NCBI GenBank assembly: GCA_030020825.1
Contig: CP125213.1
Coordinates: forward strand, 124,001-188,000
Direction: 5' to 3'
From: Candidatus Blochmannia vicinus
Lineage (GTDB): Bacteria > Pseudomonadota > Gammaproteobacteria > Enterobacterales > Enterobacteriaceae
DNA: 64,000 nucleotides
The notes below the pieces were generated by a model. The model was not told the DNA's origin, made no database searches, and saw only the letters and a program-made list of their open reading frames with translations. Below, in pieces: positions 21,484-31,958 of the stretch. Each line of letters starts with the position of its first letter. Positions within the stretch are counted from its first letter, which is position 1. Position numbers and translations under genes: made by a program.

Positions 21484-23910
21484 TTACCATGTTTTTCCAA
21501 TACTAAATTGAAACGGTTCTTCTATATCTCCGAGGTATTTTTTTATTAATTTTGAATAAGAAAAAATTATTGGTCCAACTGGGGACATCCATTTTAATGC
21601 CATACCACCAGACATACGAATATTACTTGGAATACTATAATCTATAATACCAGCTCTTTGTGTTACTTCTGTATTTTTCCAAAAAGTATCCCATACAGTA
21701 CCTGTATCTAAGAAAAGAGAAATACGTGCTATATCAGAGTATTGTACATTAAAAAATGTAATAGGGATAATTAACTCAGTTTTAAACAGAGTCATCGCAT
21801 TTCCGCCAACAGAATCTTGAGAATTTTGTATTGAACATGTAGCATAGTTTTTTTCAGAGTAGTTACTATGATAATATGCGGCTTTTGGACCTATACTATT
21901 TAATCTAAATCCACGTATTGTTCCAATACCTCCAGCGTAAAAATTATCGTAAAAGGGACTTTCTTTTTTATGTATACTTCCTGCATAACCAGCATGTATG
22001 GAACTCATTAATATCCAATGACAATTTTGATCTAAAGGTATATATTTTTTGCTATTAATTATAATTTTATAATATTGATTGTTAGAACCAGGTAATGCTA
22101 ATGTACTCGATACATTAGCATGCATCCCATTCGTCGGAAAATAGGCGTGATTAGTGTTGTTAAAAGTCCATCCTGAAGCTAATAAAAAATCATTTGTGTT
22201 AAAATTGATGGTATTACTAAAAGTTTTATTATTAGTTGTTGTTTTTGAATGAATTTTTGTAGATGTTAGATAACGACATATTGCTACTTGAGGGGCTATT
22301 TTACTTAGATGATTAGATGCATAATTTAATCCTATATTAAATGTATTGTATTTAATAATTGGATATAAATAATTAATGTTAATTCCACAATTTTTTAAAT
22401 TATAATCTGATAAACCCGTATTATTAGTATTTAAATTATTATGAAATATTTTTCCGCCTATGCTAATATTGTTAACGGTGCAATAAGGTTTTAAAGCTGA
22501 TATTTCAGAATAAGTTTGATAGTGATTTCTGGTACTAGCAATAGATATAGCATTTCCTGAACCTAATACATTTTCTTGGTACATTCCAAATTGTAAATTC
22601 ATACCGCTCTCTGTTCCAAATCCGACACTTAAGTTTAAATTACCAGTATTGTGTTCTTCAACTTTGTAAACAATATCAATTTGATTTAATGTATTTGGAA
22701 CATGCTCAATATAAGTATTTACAGTTTTAAAATAACCAAGGCGTTTAAGTCGATTTTGATCTTGAATAATACGGGTGTAATCTAATTGCATCTGTTCTGT
22801 TTGATGTATTTCTCTTCGAATTACTTCATCTTTAGTAATGTTATTACCTTCACAGCGTATTTCACGTACATAAAAATGATATCCTACATCAACATATATG
22901 CACAATTTTATTGTTTTATTGTTTTCATCCATTTTTGGATCAATTGATATGATAGGTTGAATATACCCATGTTTGCTTAGTAAATATCGTATTTTGTATT
23001 CTATTTCTTGAATTTGATTATTATTATATAGTCCTCCAGAAGAAATTTTAATGTATTCCTTAATATTATGGAAATAATCTAATATATTTCCATATAATTC
23101 TAAAGAATCAAACGAATATTGCATGCCTTCAGTAATATATAAAGATAAATAAATATTTTTTTTATCTGGTGTAAAATCAATTTGTGTTTCATCAATATGG
23201 AATTTGGCATAACCATGGTTTACATAAAAATTATACAGTGTGTTTAAATCATCAAATAATTTTTGTTTTTGATATTTTTGCTTAGATAATATATCCCACC
23301 ATTTAATTTTTCTGTATAATTTAAATTGTGACAAAAGTTGTTTGGTATGGAATACATGATTACCAAAAATTTTGATTTGTTGCACTGTAGCGGTTTTGCC
23401 TTCGGTAAATGTTATTTGTAGATCAATTCGGTTTCTTGGTAGAGGTATAGCTACAGCTTTGATTTTGGCTGTAAATTTACCAAAATTATGGTATAAATTT
23501 TCCAATTCTTTTTTTGCTTCAAAAATATAAAATTCATTAAATGGTTGGCCTAATTGTATTTTTTTTTCATTTAATACATTTTTTATTATATCTTCTTTAA
23601 TTATTTTATTTCCATAAAAATTAATGTTATCAATAATTGGACGTTCTTTTACTCGAATTATAATTATTCCTGTTGTATCGTTAGATATGTTAATTTCTTC
23701 AAAATATTCTGTAGAAAATAACGTTTTAATACTATTTGCAATATCTTCATCATTAATAATGGCCCCAATTTTTAAGGGTAAATTAAACAATACTGTATCT
23801 GAAGAAATTCTTTTTAATCCATCAAAATAGATTTTTTTTATGACACAATCAGCGTTATACGCTATGTCACTAATTACTAATAATAATACTATAAATATTT
23901 TTTTCATCAC
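21484..23910 (-). CDS. bamA: Outer-membrane protein assembly factor BamA
   Basis: BamA is the Omp85 insertase of the BAM complex. The 808 residues match E. coli (810). An N-terminal signal peptide (MMKKIFIVLLLVISDIAYNA) is followed by five POTRA domains (about residues 20-420) and a 16-strand barrel. The lid-loop motif is IRGF within GGIGTIRGFRLNSIGP, and the last strand ends in FSIGKTW with an aromatic terminal residue, the beta signal. Extracellular loop 6 after the motif is shorter than in E. coli. An 11-bp-arm hairpin (22095-22121) lies in the barrel coding region. Retention shows this symbiont still builds an outer membrane with barrel proteins. Confidence 0.97.
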   Translation of the reverse strand: MMKKIFIVLLLVISDIAYNADCVIKKIYFDGLKRISSDTVLFNLPLKIGAIINDEDIANSIKTLFSTEYFEEINISNDTTGIIIIRVKERPIIDNINFYGNKIIKEDIIKNVLNEKKIQLGQPFNEFYIFEAKKELENLYHNFGKFTAKIKAVAIPLPRNRIDLQITFTEGKTATVQQIKIFGNHVFHTKQLLSQFKLYRKIKWWDILSKQKYQKQKLFDDLNTLYNFYVNHGYAKFHIDETQIDFTPDKKNIYLSLYITEGMQYSFDSLELYGNILDYFHNIKEYIKISSGGLYNNNQIQEIEYKIRYLLSKHGYIQPIISIDPKMDENNKTIKLCIYVDVGYHFYVREIRCEGNNITKDEVIRREIHQTEQMQLDYTRIIQDQNRLKRLGYFKTVNTYIEHVPNTLNQIDIVYKVEEHNTGNLNLSVGFGTESGMNLQFGMYQENVLGSGNAISIASTRNHYQTYSEISALKPYCTVNNISIGGKIFHNNLNTNNTGLSDYNLKNCGININYLYPIIKYNTFNIGLNYASNHLSKIAPQVAICRYLTSTKIHSKTTTNNKTFSNTINFNTNDFLLASGWTFNNTNHAYFPTNGMHANVSSTLALPGSNNQYYKIIINSKKYIPLDQNCHWILMSSIHAGYAGSIHKKESPFYDNFYAGGIGTIRGFRLNSIGPKAAYYHSNYSEKNYATCSIQNSQDSVGGNAMTLFKTELIIPITFFNVQYSDIARISLFLDTGTVWDTFWKNTEVTQRAGIIDYSIPSNIRMSGGMALKWMSPVGPIIFSYSKLIKKYLGDIEEPFQFSIGKTW
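22095..22121. repeat. Short perfect inverted repeat in bamA
   Basis: 11-bp arms (ATGCTAATGTA / TACATTAGCAT) with a 5-base loop sit inside the barrel coding sequence, encoding MHANVSSTLA. No function is evident. It is listed because several genes in the window carry such dyads. Confidence 0.6.
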
Positions 23911-23955
23911 ATTATTATTATATTAATATTTTTAATTCAATTATATTTGTTATTA

Positions 23956-25332
23956 CTATAATTTAAATATATCGTTTAAAAATGCTAAGCACATCATTAA
24001 TATGAGCATAATAGATCCGATGATATAACCAATTTTTTTTATTTTTTTTGATATTGCTTTTCCTTTTATTTTTTCTATTATAAAAAAGAATAGGTGTCCG
24101 CCATCTAATGTTGGAAGAGGTAATAAATTGACAATTCCTAAATTAATACTGATTAATGATAAAAACATGAGATAATAGATTAGTCCGGATTGAGCTGATT
24201 CTCCTGCTCCTTTTGCTATTGCAATCGGTCCCCCTAGGTGGGTTATTCTAATATCTCCGGCAATTAATTTGAATAATGTGTTAGTTGTTAGGCACATTAA
24301 TGTCCAAGTTTTTTTGAAGGCGTGTAGTATAGACGTATACAAGTTATATCGATGGATTGAATAATTTTCTGTTGGGATGTCATTAATAATCTTTGGTAAA
24401 ATACCTATTATATCTTCAACTTTATCAGAATGAATCAGATTTTTTTTATTTGGTGTTAAATTTAAATTTATTATTTTATTTTCCCGTTCCACAGAAATTT
24501 TATAATTTTTTTCTGGATTATTTTTAATAGCTGTGGTAACTGATTCCCAGCGATATATTAATTGATCATCAATTGATATAATTTTGTCTCCAATTTTTAA
24601 ACCAGCTCGTTGTGCAGCGGAATTAGGTTTTATTTCAGATAAGATTGGGACAATGTTTGTATTAAAAGGAAGAATACCTAATGTTATTATGGGGTCTTTT
24701 TTATTAGTAAGATTGTTAAACCAGTTACGAGATAAATTAATTATATAGGTTTTAACACACCTATTATTTATTGATGCTGTAGAAATAATAAGTTCTTTTT
24801 TACCTATGCTATTGAAAATTTCTAAGCGGACTGAATCCCAATCATGTGTTTGAATATTGTTAATTGATGTAATTTCTACACCAGACTGTATTCCTGATTG
24901 AGCAATAATGGAATTGGGTATGACAGAATGTATTATTGGTTTATATATAGGTATCCCTATTATAAAAATAATTACATATAATATAATAGAGAAAATAAAA
25001 TTAAATATAGGCCCTGAGGCTACGATAATGCTTTTTCTCCAAATATGTTGGTGATTAAAAGCATTATTATTTCCTTGATTGCAATAGATTGATGTTTCTT
25101 CTTGCGTATTATATAATTTTACATATCCGCCAAGAAGAATGGCGGAGATCGCGTATTCAGTATCATTTGAATCACGTCGACTCCATAAAATGGGACCAAA
25201 GCCTATAGAAAATCTCTCTACTTTTACTTTTAAAACCCGTGCTGCTATAAAATGTCCAAATTCATGGACTGTGATAAGTATTCCTAATGCAAGGACAAAT
25301 GCAGCTAAGTTCCAAAAAAAATTTAATAACAT
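23956..25332 (-). CDS. rseP: Site-2 intramembrane zinc protease RseP
   Basis: RseP cleaves anti-sigma factor RseA after DegS and clears signal-peptide remnants. The 458-residue protein has the zinc motif HEFGH in the first membrane helix (VHEFGHFIAARVLKVKVERFSIGFG), two periplasmic PDZ domains (about residues 125-310) and the LDGG third-ligand motif (LPLPTLDGGHLFFF) near the C terminus. It lies between cdsA and bamA as in E. coli. Whether a sigma-E circuit persists cannot be judged from this window. Signal-peptide clearance may be its retained role (inference). Confidence 0.96.
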   Translation of the reverse strand: MLLNFFWNLAAFVLALGILITVHEFGHFIAARVLKVKVERFSIGFGPILWSRRDSNDTEYAISAILLGGYVKLYNTQEETSIYCNQGNNNAFNHQHIWRKSIIVASGPIFNFIFSIILYVIIFIIGIPIYKPIIHSVIPNSIIAQSGIQSGVEITSINNIQTHDWDSVRLEIFNSIGKKELIISTASINNRCVKTYIINLSRNWFNNLTNKKDPIITLGILPFNTNIVPILSEIKPNSAAQRAGLKIGDKIISIDDQLIYRWESVTTAIKNNPEKNYKISVERENKIINLNLTPNKKNLIHSDKVEDIIGILPKIINDIPTENYSIHRYNLYTSILHAFKKTWTLMCLTTNTLFKLIAGDIRITHLGGPIAIAKGAGESAQSGLIYYLMFLSLISINLGIVNLLPLPTLDGGHLFFFIIEKIKGKAISKKIKKIGYIIGSIMLILMMCLAFLNDIFKL

Positions 25333-25363
25333 GATTTTTATGCATTCATTATTTTATTTATTA

Positions 25364-26224
25364 TTAATATTGGCTTAATAATATCAGACAAGTAAAAATT
25401 GGGACTGCAGCAACTAAGCTATCTATACGATCTAATATTCCCCCATGTCCAGGAATTAGATTGCCGCTATCTTTTACACCAGATTCTCTTTTAAACATAC
25501 TCTCAGTTAAGTCTCCTATTATAGAAGTTATAATTGCGATGATAGAATAAATAAATATGATAGATGGATTTATAATATTTATCGGTATATATTTTATAAA
25601 TAACCATGCAGTGCCTATTGATATTAGCATACCTCCGATAAATCCTTCCCAGGTTTTTTTAGGAGATATAGTTTTTAATAATTTATGTTTTCCTAATATT
25701 TTTCCAATGACATATGCACTGGAATCATTAATCCAGACTAACATTATAATATATAGTAACCACCATTGTCCGATAATGTTATTATTGATACAATTAAATT
25801 GATGTAACGTTAATATCCCCCAAAAAAATGGTAAAATTGTTACTATTCCGAAAAAAAACTGCAATATGTTAGATTTTCTCCAGAAAATAGCAGAATCAGG
25901 ATAAGATAATATTAATATAAATGCTAATATCCACCATATGATAATAATGCTGCTGAAAATACACCAAAAAATACGCCAGTTACTAAAATATAAATAATTT
26001 TGAAATGTCATAATTATTGCTGTAGCACATAATAATCCAAAGATAATACACATCCACGTTCGGTGTGTATAAATGGGAAAATTCATTATTTTACCCCATT
26101 CCCATGCACTGATTAAACAGATAATAGATACAATAATTGAGAACTGTATAATAGGTAATAAAAATACTATAGAAATAGTAACAGGGATCAAGATAAACAT
26201 ACTAATTAAACGATTTCTTAACAC
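25364..26224 (-). CDS. cdsA: Phosphatidate cytidylyltransferase
   Basis: CdsA makes CDP-diacylglycerol from phosphatidate and CTP, the branch point for all phospholipids. The 286-residue polytopic membrane protein has about eight hydrophobic helices. The C-terminal signature is SIIGDLTESMFKRESGVKDSGNLIPGHGGILDRIDS, shown here in pieces as DLTESMFKRE and GHGGILDRIDS. It lies 30 bp after uppS and 31 bp before rseP in the ancestral cluster. Confidence 0.97.
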   Translation of the reverse strand: MLRNRLISMFILIPVTISIVFLLPIIQFSIIVSIICLISAWEWGKIMNFPIYTHRTWMCIIFGLLCATAIIMTFQNYLYFSNWRIFWCIFSSIIIIWWILAFILILSYPDSAIFWRKSNILQFFFGIVTILPFFWGILTLHQFNCINNNIIGQWWLLYIIMLVWINDSSAYVIGKILGKHKLLKTISPKKTWEGFIGGMLISIGTAWLFIKYIPINIINPSIIFIYSIIAIITSIIGDLTESMFKRESGVKDSGNLIPGHGGILDRIDSLVAAVPIFTCLILLSQY

Positions 26225-26254
26225 ATATTTTCCTTATTTTTGTGCTTTTTTAAA

Positions 26255-27007
26255 CTAAATAGATGCGCTGTTCCCGAATCTTCGCTCTCGTTTCATAAAA
26301 GTATTTAATGCTTTTTTAAATGTAATATCATTAAAATCAGGCCATAATACATCTGTAAAAAATAATTCAGCATACGCTATTTGCCAAAGTAAAAAATTAC
26401 TAATACGATGTTCCCCTCCCGTTCGAATCACTAAATCTACTGGGGCTAATTCATGCATACACACATATCTGCATAAAGTATCTTCGTCAATTTGATTAGG
26501 AGTTAATATTCCTTGTTGTACTTGTGTGGCGAGTTGTTTTACTCCTTGAATGATATCCCATCGTCCTCCATAATTTGCAGCAATATTAAGTTTTAGTCCA
26601 CTGTTGTTAGAGGTTAGTTTTTCAGAACGGCGTATATTTCTTTGTAATTCAATAGTAAATCTATTAGTATCTCCGATGATTTGTAGTTTAATATTATTCT
26701 TATGTAGAGCATCGATTTCACTATTTAGTGCCTGATCGAATAATTGCATTAAGCAATTAATTTCTTTATTGGGTCGTTTCCAATTTTCGCTACTAAATGC
26801 ATATAGAGTTAACGCATCAAATCTATAATTAACGGCAAAATGAACAGCACGTCGAACCGCACCAAATCCAGCTTGATGTCCAATAATACGTAATTTCCCT
26901 CGTGTTTTTGCCCAGCGGCCATTACCATCCATGATAATGGCAACATGGCGTGGTAACAAATCAGATGAAAAAGTGCTAAGGTCTTGATTATATTGAGATA
27001 ATGTCAC
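26255..27007 (-). CDS. uppS: Undecaprenyl diphosphate synthase (UppS/IspU)
   Basis: UppS is the cis-prenyltransferase that extends FPP with eight IPP units to C55-PP, the lipid carrier of peptidoglycan and O-antigen precursors. The catalytic Asp is in IIMDGNGRWAK near residue 26. YAFSSENWKRP and the C-terminal RTGGEHRISNFLLWQIAYAELFF are intact. It is 250 residues long. It follows dxr (isoprenoid entry enzyme) with a 155-bp gap that may hold a separate promoter. Required here because murein synthesis is retained (mre genes). Confidence 0.97.
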   Translation of the reverse strand: MTLSQYNQDLSTFSSDLLPRHVAIIMDGNGRWAKTRGKLRIIGHQAGFGAVRRAVHFAVNYRFDALTLYAFSSENWKRPNKEINCLMQLFDQALNSEIDALHKNNIKLQIIGDTNRFTIELQRNIRRSEKLTSNNSGLKLNIAANYGGRWDIIQGVKQLATQVQQGILTPNQIDEDTLCRYVCMHELAPVDLVIRTGGEHRISNFLLWQIAYAELFFTDVLWPDFNDITFKKALNTFMKRERRFGNSASI

Positions 27008-27162
27008 ACTTATTTATTTTCCAAACTAAATACTTATATATTAATTAAAAATATTACTTTTAAAAATAAATACTAATAATTATAGACGGATTAAATTTCT
27101 ACATAATTTTATGTCATTAAAAGTGTAATAATATGATAATTTGTTTAAAACAACATCGATTA

Positions 27163-28356
27163 TCATACAATACATATTGACATTGCTTTTTTACGAGCTT
27201 TTTGATCAATATATAAAACATCTTCTATATCATTAGGATCATCTAAATTTATTTCATCAAGTACATGACGAATAATATCAGGGATTTCAGTGAAGGAGAT
27301 CATTCTATTTAAAAATGCTTCTACGGCAACTTCATTTGCTGCGTTTAAAATAATGGTTGCTGCTTGACTACAATTATCAGCGTCTATTGCTAATTGTAAG
27401 CACGGGTATTTTTGATTATCTAATTGATCAAAGGATAATTTGTTAAGACAGTCTATGTTTATATTAGATAAGGTTTTCAATTTAATTCTATTAGGATAAG
27501 CCATTGCATATGTAATAGGAATTGTCATATCTGGAGGAGCTAAATGTGCTAAGATGTTTCCATCCGTATAGTATACCATAGCGTGAACAATAGATTGCGG
27601 ATGTAATAAGATTTCTATCTCATGAGGCGCAGCGTTAAATAAATGGCGTGCTTCTATATATTCTAATCCTTTATTCATCATGGTAGCAGAATCTACTGAT
27701 ATTTTACGTCCCATAGACCAATTGGGATGAATACAAGCTTGTTCTGGTGTTATTGTAACTAGTTTTTCTTGTGGCATTTTAAAAAAAAATCCTCCAGATG
27801 CGGTTAATACAATACGAGAAATGCCATACTCAGATAAAGATAAATGTCCTAAATTTTTTTGACATGCTACTGGTAAATTTTGAAAAATTGCATTATGCTC
27901 GCTATCTATAGGTAGTATACATGAATGGTATCGTCTGGATTCTTGCATAAACAATTTTCCACAAGTAACTAAAATTTCTTTATTTGCTAACAATATCTTT
28001 TTCCCAGCACGTAATGCAGAAAAAGTAGGTTTTAATCCAGCAATTCCAACTATAGCCGACATAACCATATCAACATTATCAATCGCTGTTAATTCACAGG
28101 CGTTTATTAATCCAGATAGTACTTCAATATCATGTTTTCCAGCTGTGATTAAATTTTTTTTTAATGCTTTTGCAGCATCTTCACATATCATACATGCAAA
28201 TTTAGGTTTCGTCATCATACACTGTTCCGTCATTACAGGAACATTATTTTTAGCTATCAATGCGTATACGGAAAACTTATCGGGATGTTGTTGTATTACG
28301 GAAAGGGTGGCCTTTCCAATAGATCCGGTACTACCTAGAATTGTTAAAGATTGCAT
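27163..28356 (-). CDS. dxr: 1-deoxy-D-xylulose-5-phosphate reductoisomerase
   Basis: Dxr (IspC) converts DXP to MEP using NADPH, the first committed step of the MEP isoprenoid pathway. The NADPH-binding motif [12 protein letters not shown] is at the N terminus, followed by [12 protein letters not shown], the catalytic/metal region [13 protein letters not shown] and the substrate loop [23 protein letters not shown] (cited in pieces: [22 protein letters not shown]). It is 397 residues, the E. coli length. It lies between frr and uppS as in E. coli. Confidence 0.98.
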   Translation of the reverse strand: MQSLTILGSTGSIGKATLSVIQQHPDKFSVYALIAKNNVPVMTEQCMMTKPKFACMICEDAAKALKKNLITAGKHDIEVLSGLINACELTAIDNVDMVMSAIVGIAGLKPTFSALRAGKKILLANKEILVTCGKLFMQESRRYHSCILPIDSEHNAIFQNLPVACQKNLGHLSLSEYGISRIVLTASGGFFFKMPQEKLVTITPEQACIHPNWSMGRKISVDSATMMNKGLEYIEARHLFNAAPHEIEILLHPQSIVHAMVYYTDGNILAHLAPPDMTIPITYAMAYPNRIKLKTLSNINIDCLNKLSFDQLDNQKYPCLQLAIDADNCSQAATIILNAANEVAVEAFLNRMISFTEIPDIIRHVLDEINLDDPNDIEDVLYIDQKARKKAMSICIV

Positions 28357-28452
28357 ATGTGTAAGCCATGGTGTTTATAGAGAGTATATAAATTAAAAAA
28401 TTATGCTCGTTGTTTACATATATAGGGTTGTATATAGCTTATAATCTAATAT

Positions 28453-29019
28453 TTAAAATTTCATTAATTCTGATTCTTTTTCTATTGAGATAATATCAAT
28501 TTTTTTAATCCAAATATTAGTTAATTTTTGAATTTTTTTTTGAAAATCGTGTTCTTCATCTTCATTAATCTCTTTTTTTTTAATCAAAATTTTTATTTTA
28601 TCATTAGCAATACGACGTATATTTCTTATAGATATTTTACTTTTTTCTGATTCAGTTCGTACCATTTTTATTAAAGTATGACGACGTTCTTCAGTTAATG
28701 AAGGTAATGTAACTTGAATAATATTACCATTAGAAACAGGAATTAGTCCTAAATTAGACATGAAAATAGCTTTTTCTATTGATTTAATTATTTTCTGATC
28801 AAAAACAGTAATAGCTAATGTACGCGAGTTTTTTGCTATAGTATTTGCTAATTGAGATAATGGAGTTGGTGTTCCATAATAATCTATTCGGATATTATTT
28901 AACATATTTGGAGAAATACGACCTATATGAATGTTATTTATGTTTACTTTAAAGTTTTTGATGCATTTTTCCATATCTGTTTCTGAATTTGTTTGAATGT
29001 TACTAATTGTATTCATCAC
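28453..29019 (-). CDS. frr: Ribosome recycling factor
   Basis: RRF acts with EF-G to split post-termination ribosomes. The 188-residue protein (185 in E. coli) has the three-helix bundle, with GRISPNMLNNIRIDYYGTPTP, the bulk of the beta/alpha domain II, and LPSLTEERRHTLIKMVR. The first residues MMNTISNIQTNSETDMEKC align with the family after a short extra start. It lies 82 bp after pyrH, and the tsf-pyrH-frr order is conserved. Coding A/T runs are in frame. Confidence 0.97.
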   Translation of the reverse strand: MMNTISNIQTNSETDMEKCIKNFKVNINNIHIGRISPNMLNNIRIDYYGTPTPLSQLANTIAKNSRTLAITVFDQKIIKSIEKAIFMSNLGLIPVSNGNIIQVTLPSLTEERRHTLIKMVRTESEKSKISIRNIRRIANDKIKILIKKKEINEDEEHDFQKKIQKLTNIWIKKIDIISIEKESELMKF

Positions 29020-29101
29020 ATCATATATCTCTAGTTTATATTTTTATATTAAAAAGTGGATTTATGTAAATTTTATATTTAATTTTAGTAAATTTTTTAA
29101 A

Positions 29102-29827
29102 TTATTTGGTTATTAAAGTTCCTTCTTTATATCCCATTATTATTCTTTTTAATGCTCCAAGTTTATTGATATTAAATATACGTATTGGCAAGTTATGTTC
29201 TCGTGCTAATGTAAATGCAGTTAAATCCATAACTTTTAGCTCACGCTCTAATACATCTCGATAACTTAATTGTTCATATAATGTAGCATCAGGATGTTGA
29301 ATTGGATCAGTGGAAAATACTCCATCTACTTTAGTTGCTTTAAGTACTACATCTGCTTTAACTTCAATACCGCGTAAACAGGCTGCAGAATCAGTAGTAA
29401 ACAAGGGATTGCCAGTGCCAGCAGCAAAAATTACTACCCAATTATTAGAGAGCAGATTAATCGCTTTTACCCAATTATAATGATCACACACTCCACTTAG
29501 TGGAATAGCTGACATTAAATGGGAATGAACATAAGCGCGATGTAATGCGCTCCTCATAGCTAACCCATTCATTATAGTTGCTAACATCCCAATATGGTCT
29601 CCGACTATTCGATTCATACCAGACTTTGCTAATCTAGTGCCACGAAATAGATTACCTCCTCCCATAACGATACCAATTTGAACACCTATGCTCACCAGTT
29701 CTTTAACTTCTATAACCATCCGATTTAACACAGTGGTATCTATTCCAAAACCTTCGGCACCTTGTAGAGCTTCTCCGCTCATTTTAAGCACGATACGCCG
29801 ATAAATTGGTTTTGTGTGAGTTACCAT
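29102..29827 (-). CDS. pyrH: UMP kinase
   Basis: PyrH phosphorylates UMP to UDP. It is a hexameric amino-acid-kinase-fold enzyme regulated in E. coli by GTP and UTP. The sequence [14 protein letters not shown] starts the fold, with [12 protein letters not shown] and [12 protein letters not shown] further on. It is 241 residues, identical in length to E. coli. A 221-bp upstream gap after tsf holds a plausible promoter (29882-29910), so pyrH-frr may be transcribed separately from rpsB-tsf. Confidence 0.98.
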   Translation of the reverse strand: MVTHTKPIYRRIVLKMSGEALQGAEGFGIDTTVLNRMVIEVKELVSIGVQIGIVMGGGNLFRGTRLAKSGMNRIVGDHIGMLATIMNGLAMRSALHRAYVHSHLMSAIPLSGVCDHYNWVKAINLLSNNWVVIFAAGTGNPLFTTDSAACLRGIEVKADVVLKATKVDGVFSTDPIQHPDATLYEQLSYRDVLERELKVMDLTAFTLAREHNLPIRIFNINKLGALKRIIMGYKEGTLITK

Positions 29828-29881
29828 TAATTATATTCCTCACAAAAAATGGTATAAATAGAAGCAGGCGCTAACTTAGTT

Positions 29882-29910
29882 AAGTTATTAAAGTAAAATA
29901 TGTATGTCAA
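29882..29910 (-). promoter_or_regulatory. Candidate sigma-70 promoter for pyrH-frr
   Basis: On the minus strand a perfect TTGACA (29905-29910) is followed after 17 bases by TAACTT (29882-29887, 4 of 6 matches to TATAAT). The -10 ends about 55 bases before the pyrH start. A 7-bp dyad (29872-29887) overlaps the -10. This is one of few consensus -35 boxes I find in an intergenic region. Function is inferred only. Confidence 0.4.
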
Positions 29911-30048
29911 TAATTATTCTGATTAATTAATGTAATTAATATAATTTCTATTCTCAAAATATTGAATATATTTGCTTCAAAAAATTAATGATAATCTGCT
30001 ATATTTAAGTAATTAAATGTTTTATATTGATAATTATTAAATATTAAT

Positions 30049-30867
30049 TTACATATTTTCACCTAATTCAAAACGAGCAAAATTATTAATTTTGATATGA
30101 TACTCGGTTAATAATTGTTCAATCGTTTTGTTTATATCCATTATGAAGTCTTGTTTTATTAAAACAATGTCATTTAAAAATTTATTCATACGTCCTTCAG
30201 TTATTTTTTCTGCAATTTTATATGATTTTCCAGATTTTATGGCAATATCCATTTGAATATGGTATTCATGAATCATTATATCTTTTGGGATATCATCTAC
30301 ATTAATGTATTTTGGGTTTTTAGCTGCGATATGCATAGCAATATGTTTAACTAAATCAGCAGTCACATCGCCACTAACATTTACTATTACCCCAATTTTA
30401 GAGCCATGTACATAACATCCTAAAAAATTACCTGTTAATACAATAATCCTACGAATATTTATATTTTCTCCAACTTTTGAAATTATATTGGAACGTTTTT
30501 CTTCAAATCTAGTTTTTAATATATCAATATTGTTAATTTTTTCATTTAATGCTGTAATTTTAACAGTTTCAGCGAATTCTTGAAAAGTAGTATCTTTGGC
30601 TACAAAATCAGTTTCACAATTTATTTCTATCATAACACCATATTGTCTATTGGATGTAGTTTCTACTGCGATTAAGCCTGATGATGTTGTGCGTCCAGAT
30701 TTTTTAGAAGCAGTTTTTAGGCCAGATTTTCTCATATTGTCTATGGCTAATTCAATATTTCCATTGGCTTTAATTAAAGCCTGTTTACATTCTACAACAC
30801 CAATGCTAGTACGTTTACGTAATTCTTTAATTAAGTCATTATTAATTTTAATTATTTTTTTTTCCAT
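30049..30867 (-). CDS. tsf: Translation elongation factor Ts
   Basis: EF-Ts is the nucleotide exchange factor for EF-Tu. The N-terminal UBA-like domain and the TDFVA signature are clear: [26 protein letters not shown] and [18 protein letters not shown]. The core domain follows, with a less conserved C terminus. It is 272 residues against 283 in E. coli, slightly shorter, as is common in reduced genomes. It lies 80 bp after rpsB, with a dyad in the gap. Confidence 0.97.
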   Translation of the reverse strand: MEKKIIKINNDLIKELRKRTSIGVVECKQALIKANGNIELAIDNMRKSGLKTASKKSGRTTSSGLIAVETTSNRQYGVMIEINCETDFVAKDTTFQEFAETVKITALNEKINNIDILKTRFEEKRSNIISKVGENINIRRIIVLTGNFLGCYVHGSKIGVIVNVSGDVTADLVKHIAMHIAAKNPKYINVDDIPKDIMIHEYHIQMDIAIKSGKSYKIAEKITEGRMNKFLNDIVLIKQDFIMDINKTIEQLLTEYHIKINNFARFELGENM

Positions 30868-30899
30868 AGTAATATCGCCATATTAGAGTATATATGATT

Positions 30900-30934
30900 C
30901 TACACGTTTTATGATCAATATAATTTGCGTGTAG
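30900..30934. repeat. Dyad in the rpsB-tsf gap
   Basis: 7-bp arms CTACACG (30900-30906) and CGTGTAG (30928-30934) are separated by 21 bases between rpsB and tsf. In E. coli this gap carries an attenuating hairpin that lowers tsf relative to rpsB. The weak dyad here may be its relic. Evidence is positional only. Confidence 0.3.
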
Positions 30935-30947
30935 CTATTATTATTAA

Positions 30948-31631
30948 TTATTGAGCGCAATTTATATGTATTACATTGGATATTATATCTAAATATAGAT
31001 TAATCGCACGTATGGCATCATCGTTACCTGGAATAATAAAGTCTATTTCATCTGGATTAGAATTTGTATCAACGATTGCAAAGACTGGAATTCCTAAACT
31101 ATTTGCTTCTTTTATAGCAATATGTTCATGTGTTGCACCAACAGCAAAAATTGCATCTGGTAACCCACCCATGTTTTTAATACCTCCCAAACTATTTTCT
31201 AAATTAATAAGCTCGCGATTTAATATTAATGCTTCTTTTTTGGTTAATTTTTTAAAAGTACCATCTTGAGATTGAATTTCTAAGTCTTTTAGACGTTTTA
31301 TAGATTGGCGTACTGTTTTCCAATTGGTTAACATTCCTCCTAACCAGCGATGATTGACAAAAAATTGATTACAGGCAAGTGCTGTTTTTTTAATAGCTTC
31401 ACTGGCTGCACGTTTGGTGCCTACAAATAAAATTTTTCCCTTTAATGAAGCAATTTTATTTAATTCAACTAAAGCTTGTTTAAACATTAATATAGTTGTT
31501 TCTAAATTAATAATATGTATTTTATTACGAACACCAAAAATAAAAGGTTTCATTTTAGGGTTCCAATAACGAGTTTGGTGACCAAAATGAACACCGGCTT
31601 GAAGCATGTCACGTATAGAAAGTTTTTCCAT
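30948..31631 (-). CDS. rpsB: 30S ribosomal protein S2
   Basis: S2 is a late-assembling protein at the head-body junction of the 30S subunit. The N-terminal signature [29 protein letters not shown] is present (cited in parts: [16 protein letters not shown]), along with [16 protein letters not shown] and [15 protein letters not shown]. The 227 residues compare with 241 in E. coli, a slightly trimmed C terminus. It has a strong ribosome site (GAGGTG about 9 bases before the ATG) on the minus strand. It is divergent from map, as in E. coli. Confidence 0.98.
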   Translation of the reverse strand: MEKLSIRDMLQAGVHFGHQTRYWNPKMKPFIFGVRNKIHIINLETTILMFKQALVELNKIASLKGKILFVGTKRAASEAIKKTALACNQFFVNHRWLGGMLTNWKTVRQSIKRLKDLEIQSQDGTFKKLTKKEALILNRELINLENSLGGIKNMGGLPDAIFAVGATHEHIAIKEANSLGIPVFAIVDTNSNPDEIDFIIPGNDDAIRAINLYLDIISNVIHINCAQ

Positions 31632-31958
31632 TATTATACACCTCGGTTGATTGTTAAATATATTGTCTATAATATTTATGATTGTTCGTATCTAAACATA
31701 GATAGATTGTATTGTATATGTTATAATGAACTTAATAAGTCAAGAATAAAGAATAGTTTTTTACAATAGAATAAACAGGGAAATAATTAATAGATATTTT
31801 GCAATAAAATATACTTATTTACTACTAATAGTTATAAACAAGAGGTTGAATTTAATGTAATTTATTTTCATTCGGAAAATTATCTTGTATGTTTTATCAT
31901 ATAGTAGAAATGTTAGGATGTTTCGTATTCATCAGTATTAAGTTTGTAGTTGTATATT
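31632..31958. other. Divergent promoter region rpsB / map
   Basis: About 327 bases lie between divergent genes. On the minus strand a TTGACT (31738-31743) lies about 105 bp before rpsB and could be a -35 element, but the best downstream -10 at 17-bp spacing is poor. The rpsB leader is therefore about 80 bases or more. In E. coli the leader carries an S2-responsive structure and the tff RNA, and I see no clear counterpart. Confidence 0.35.
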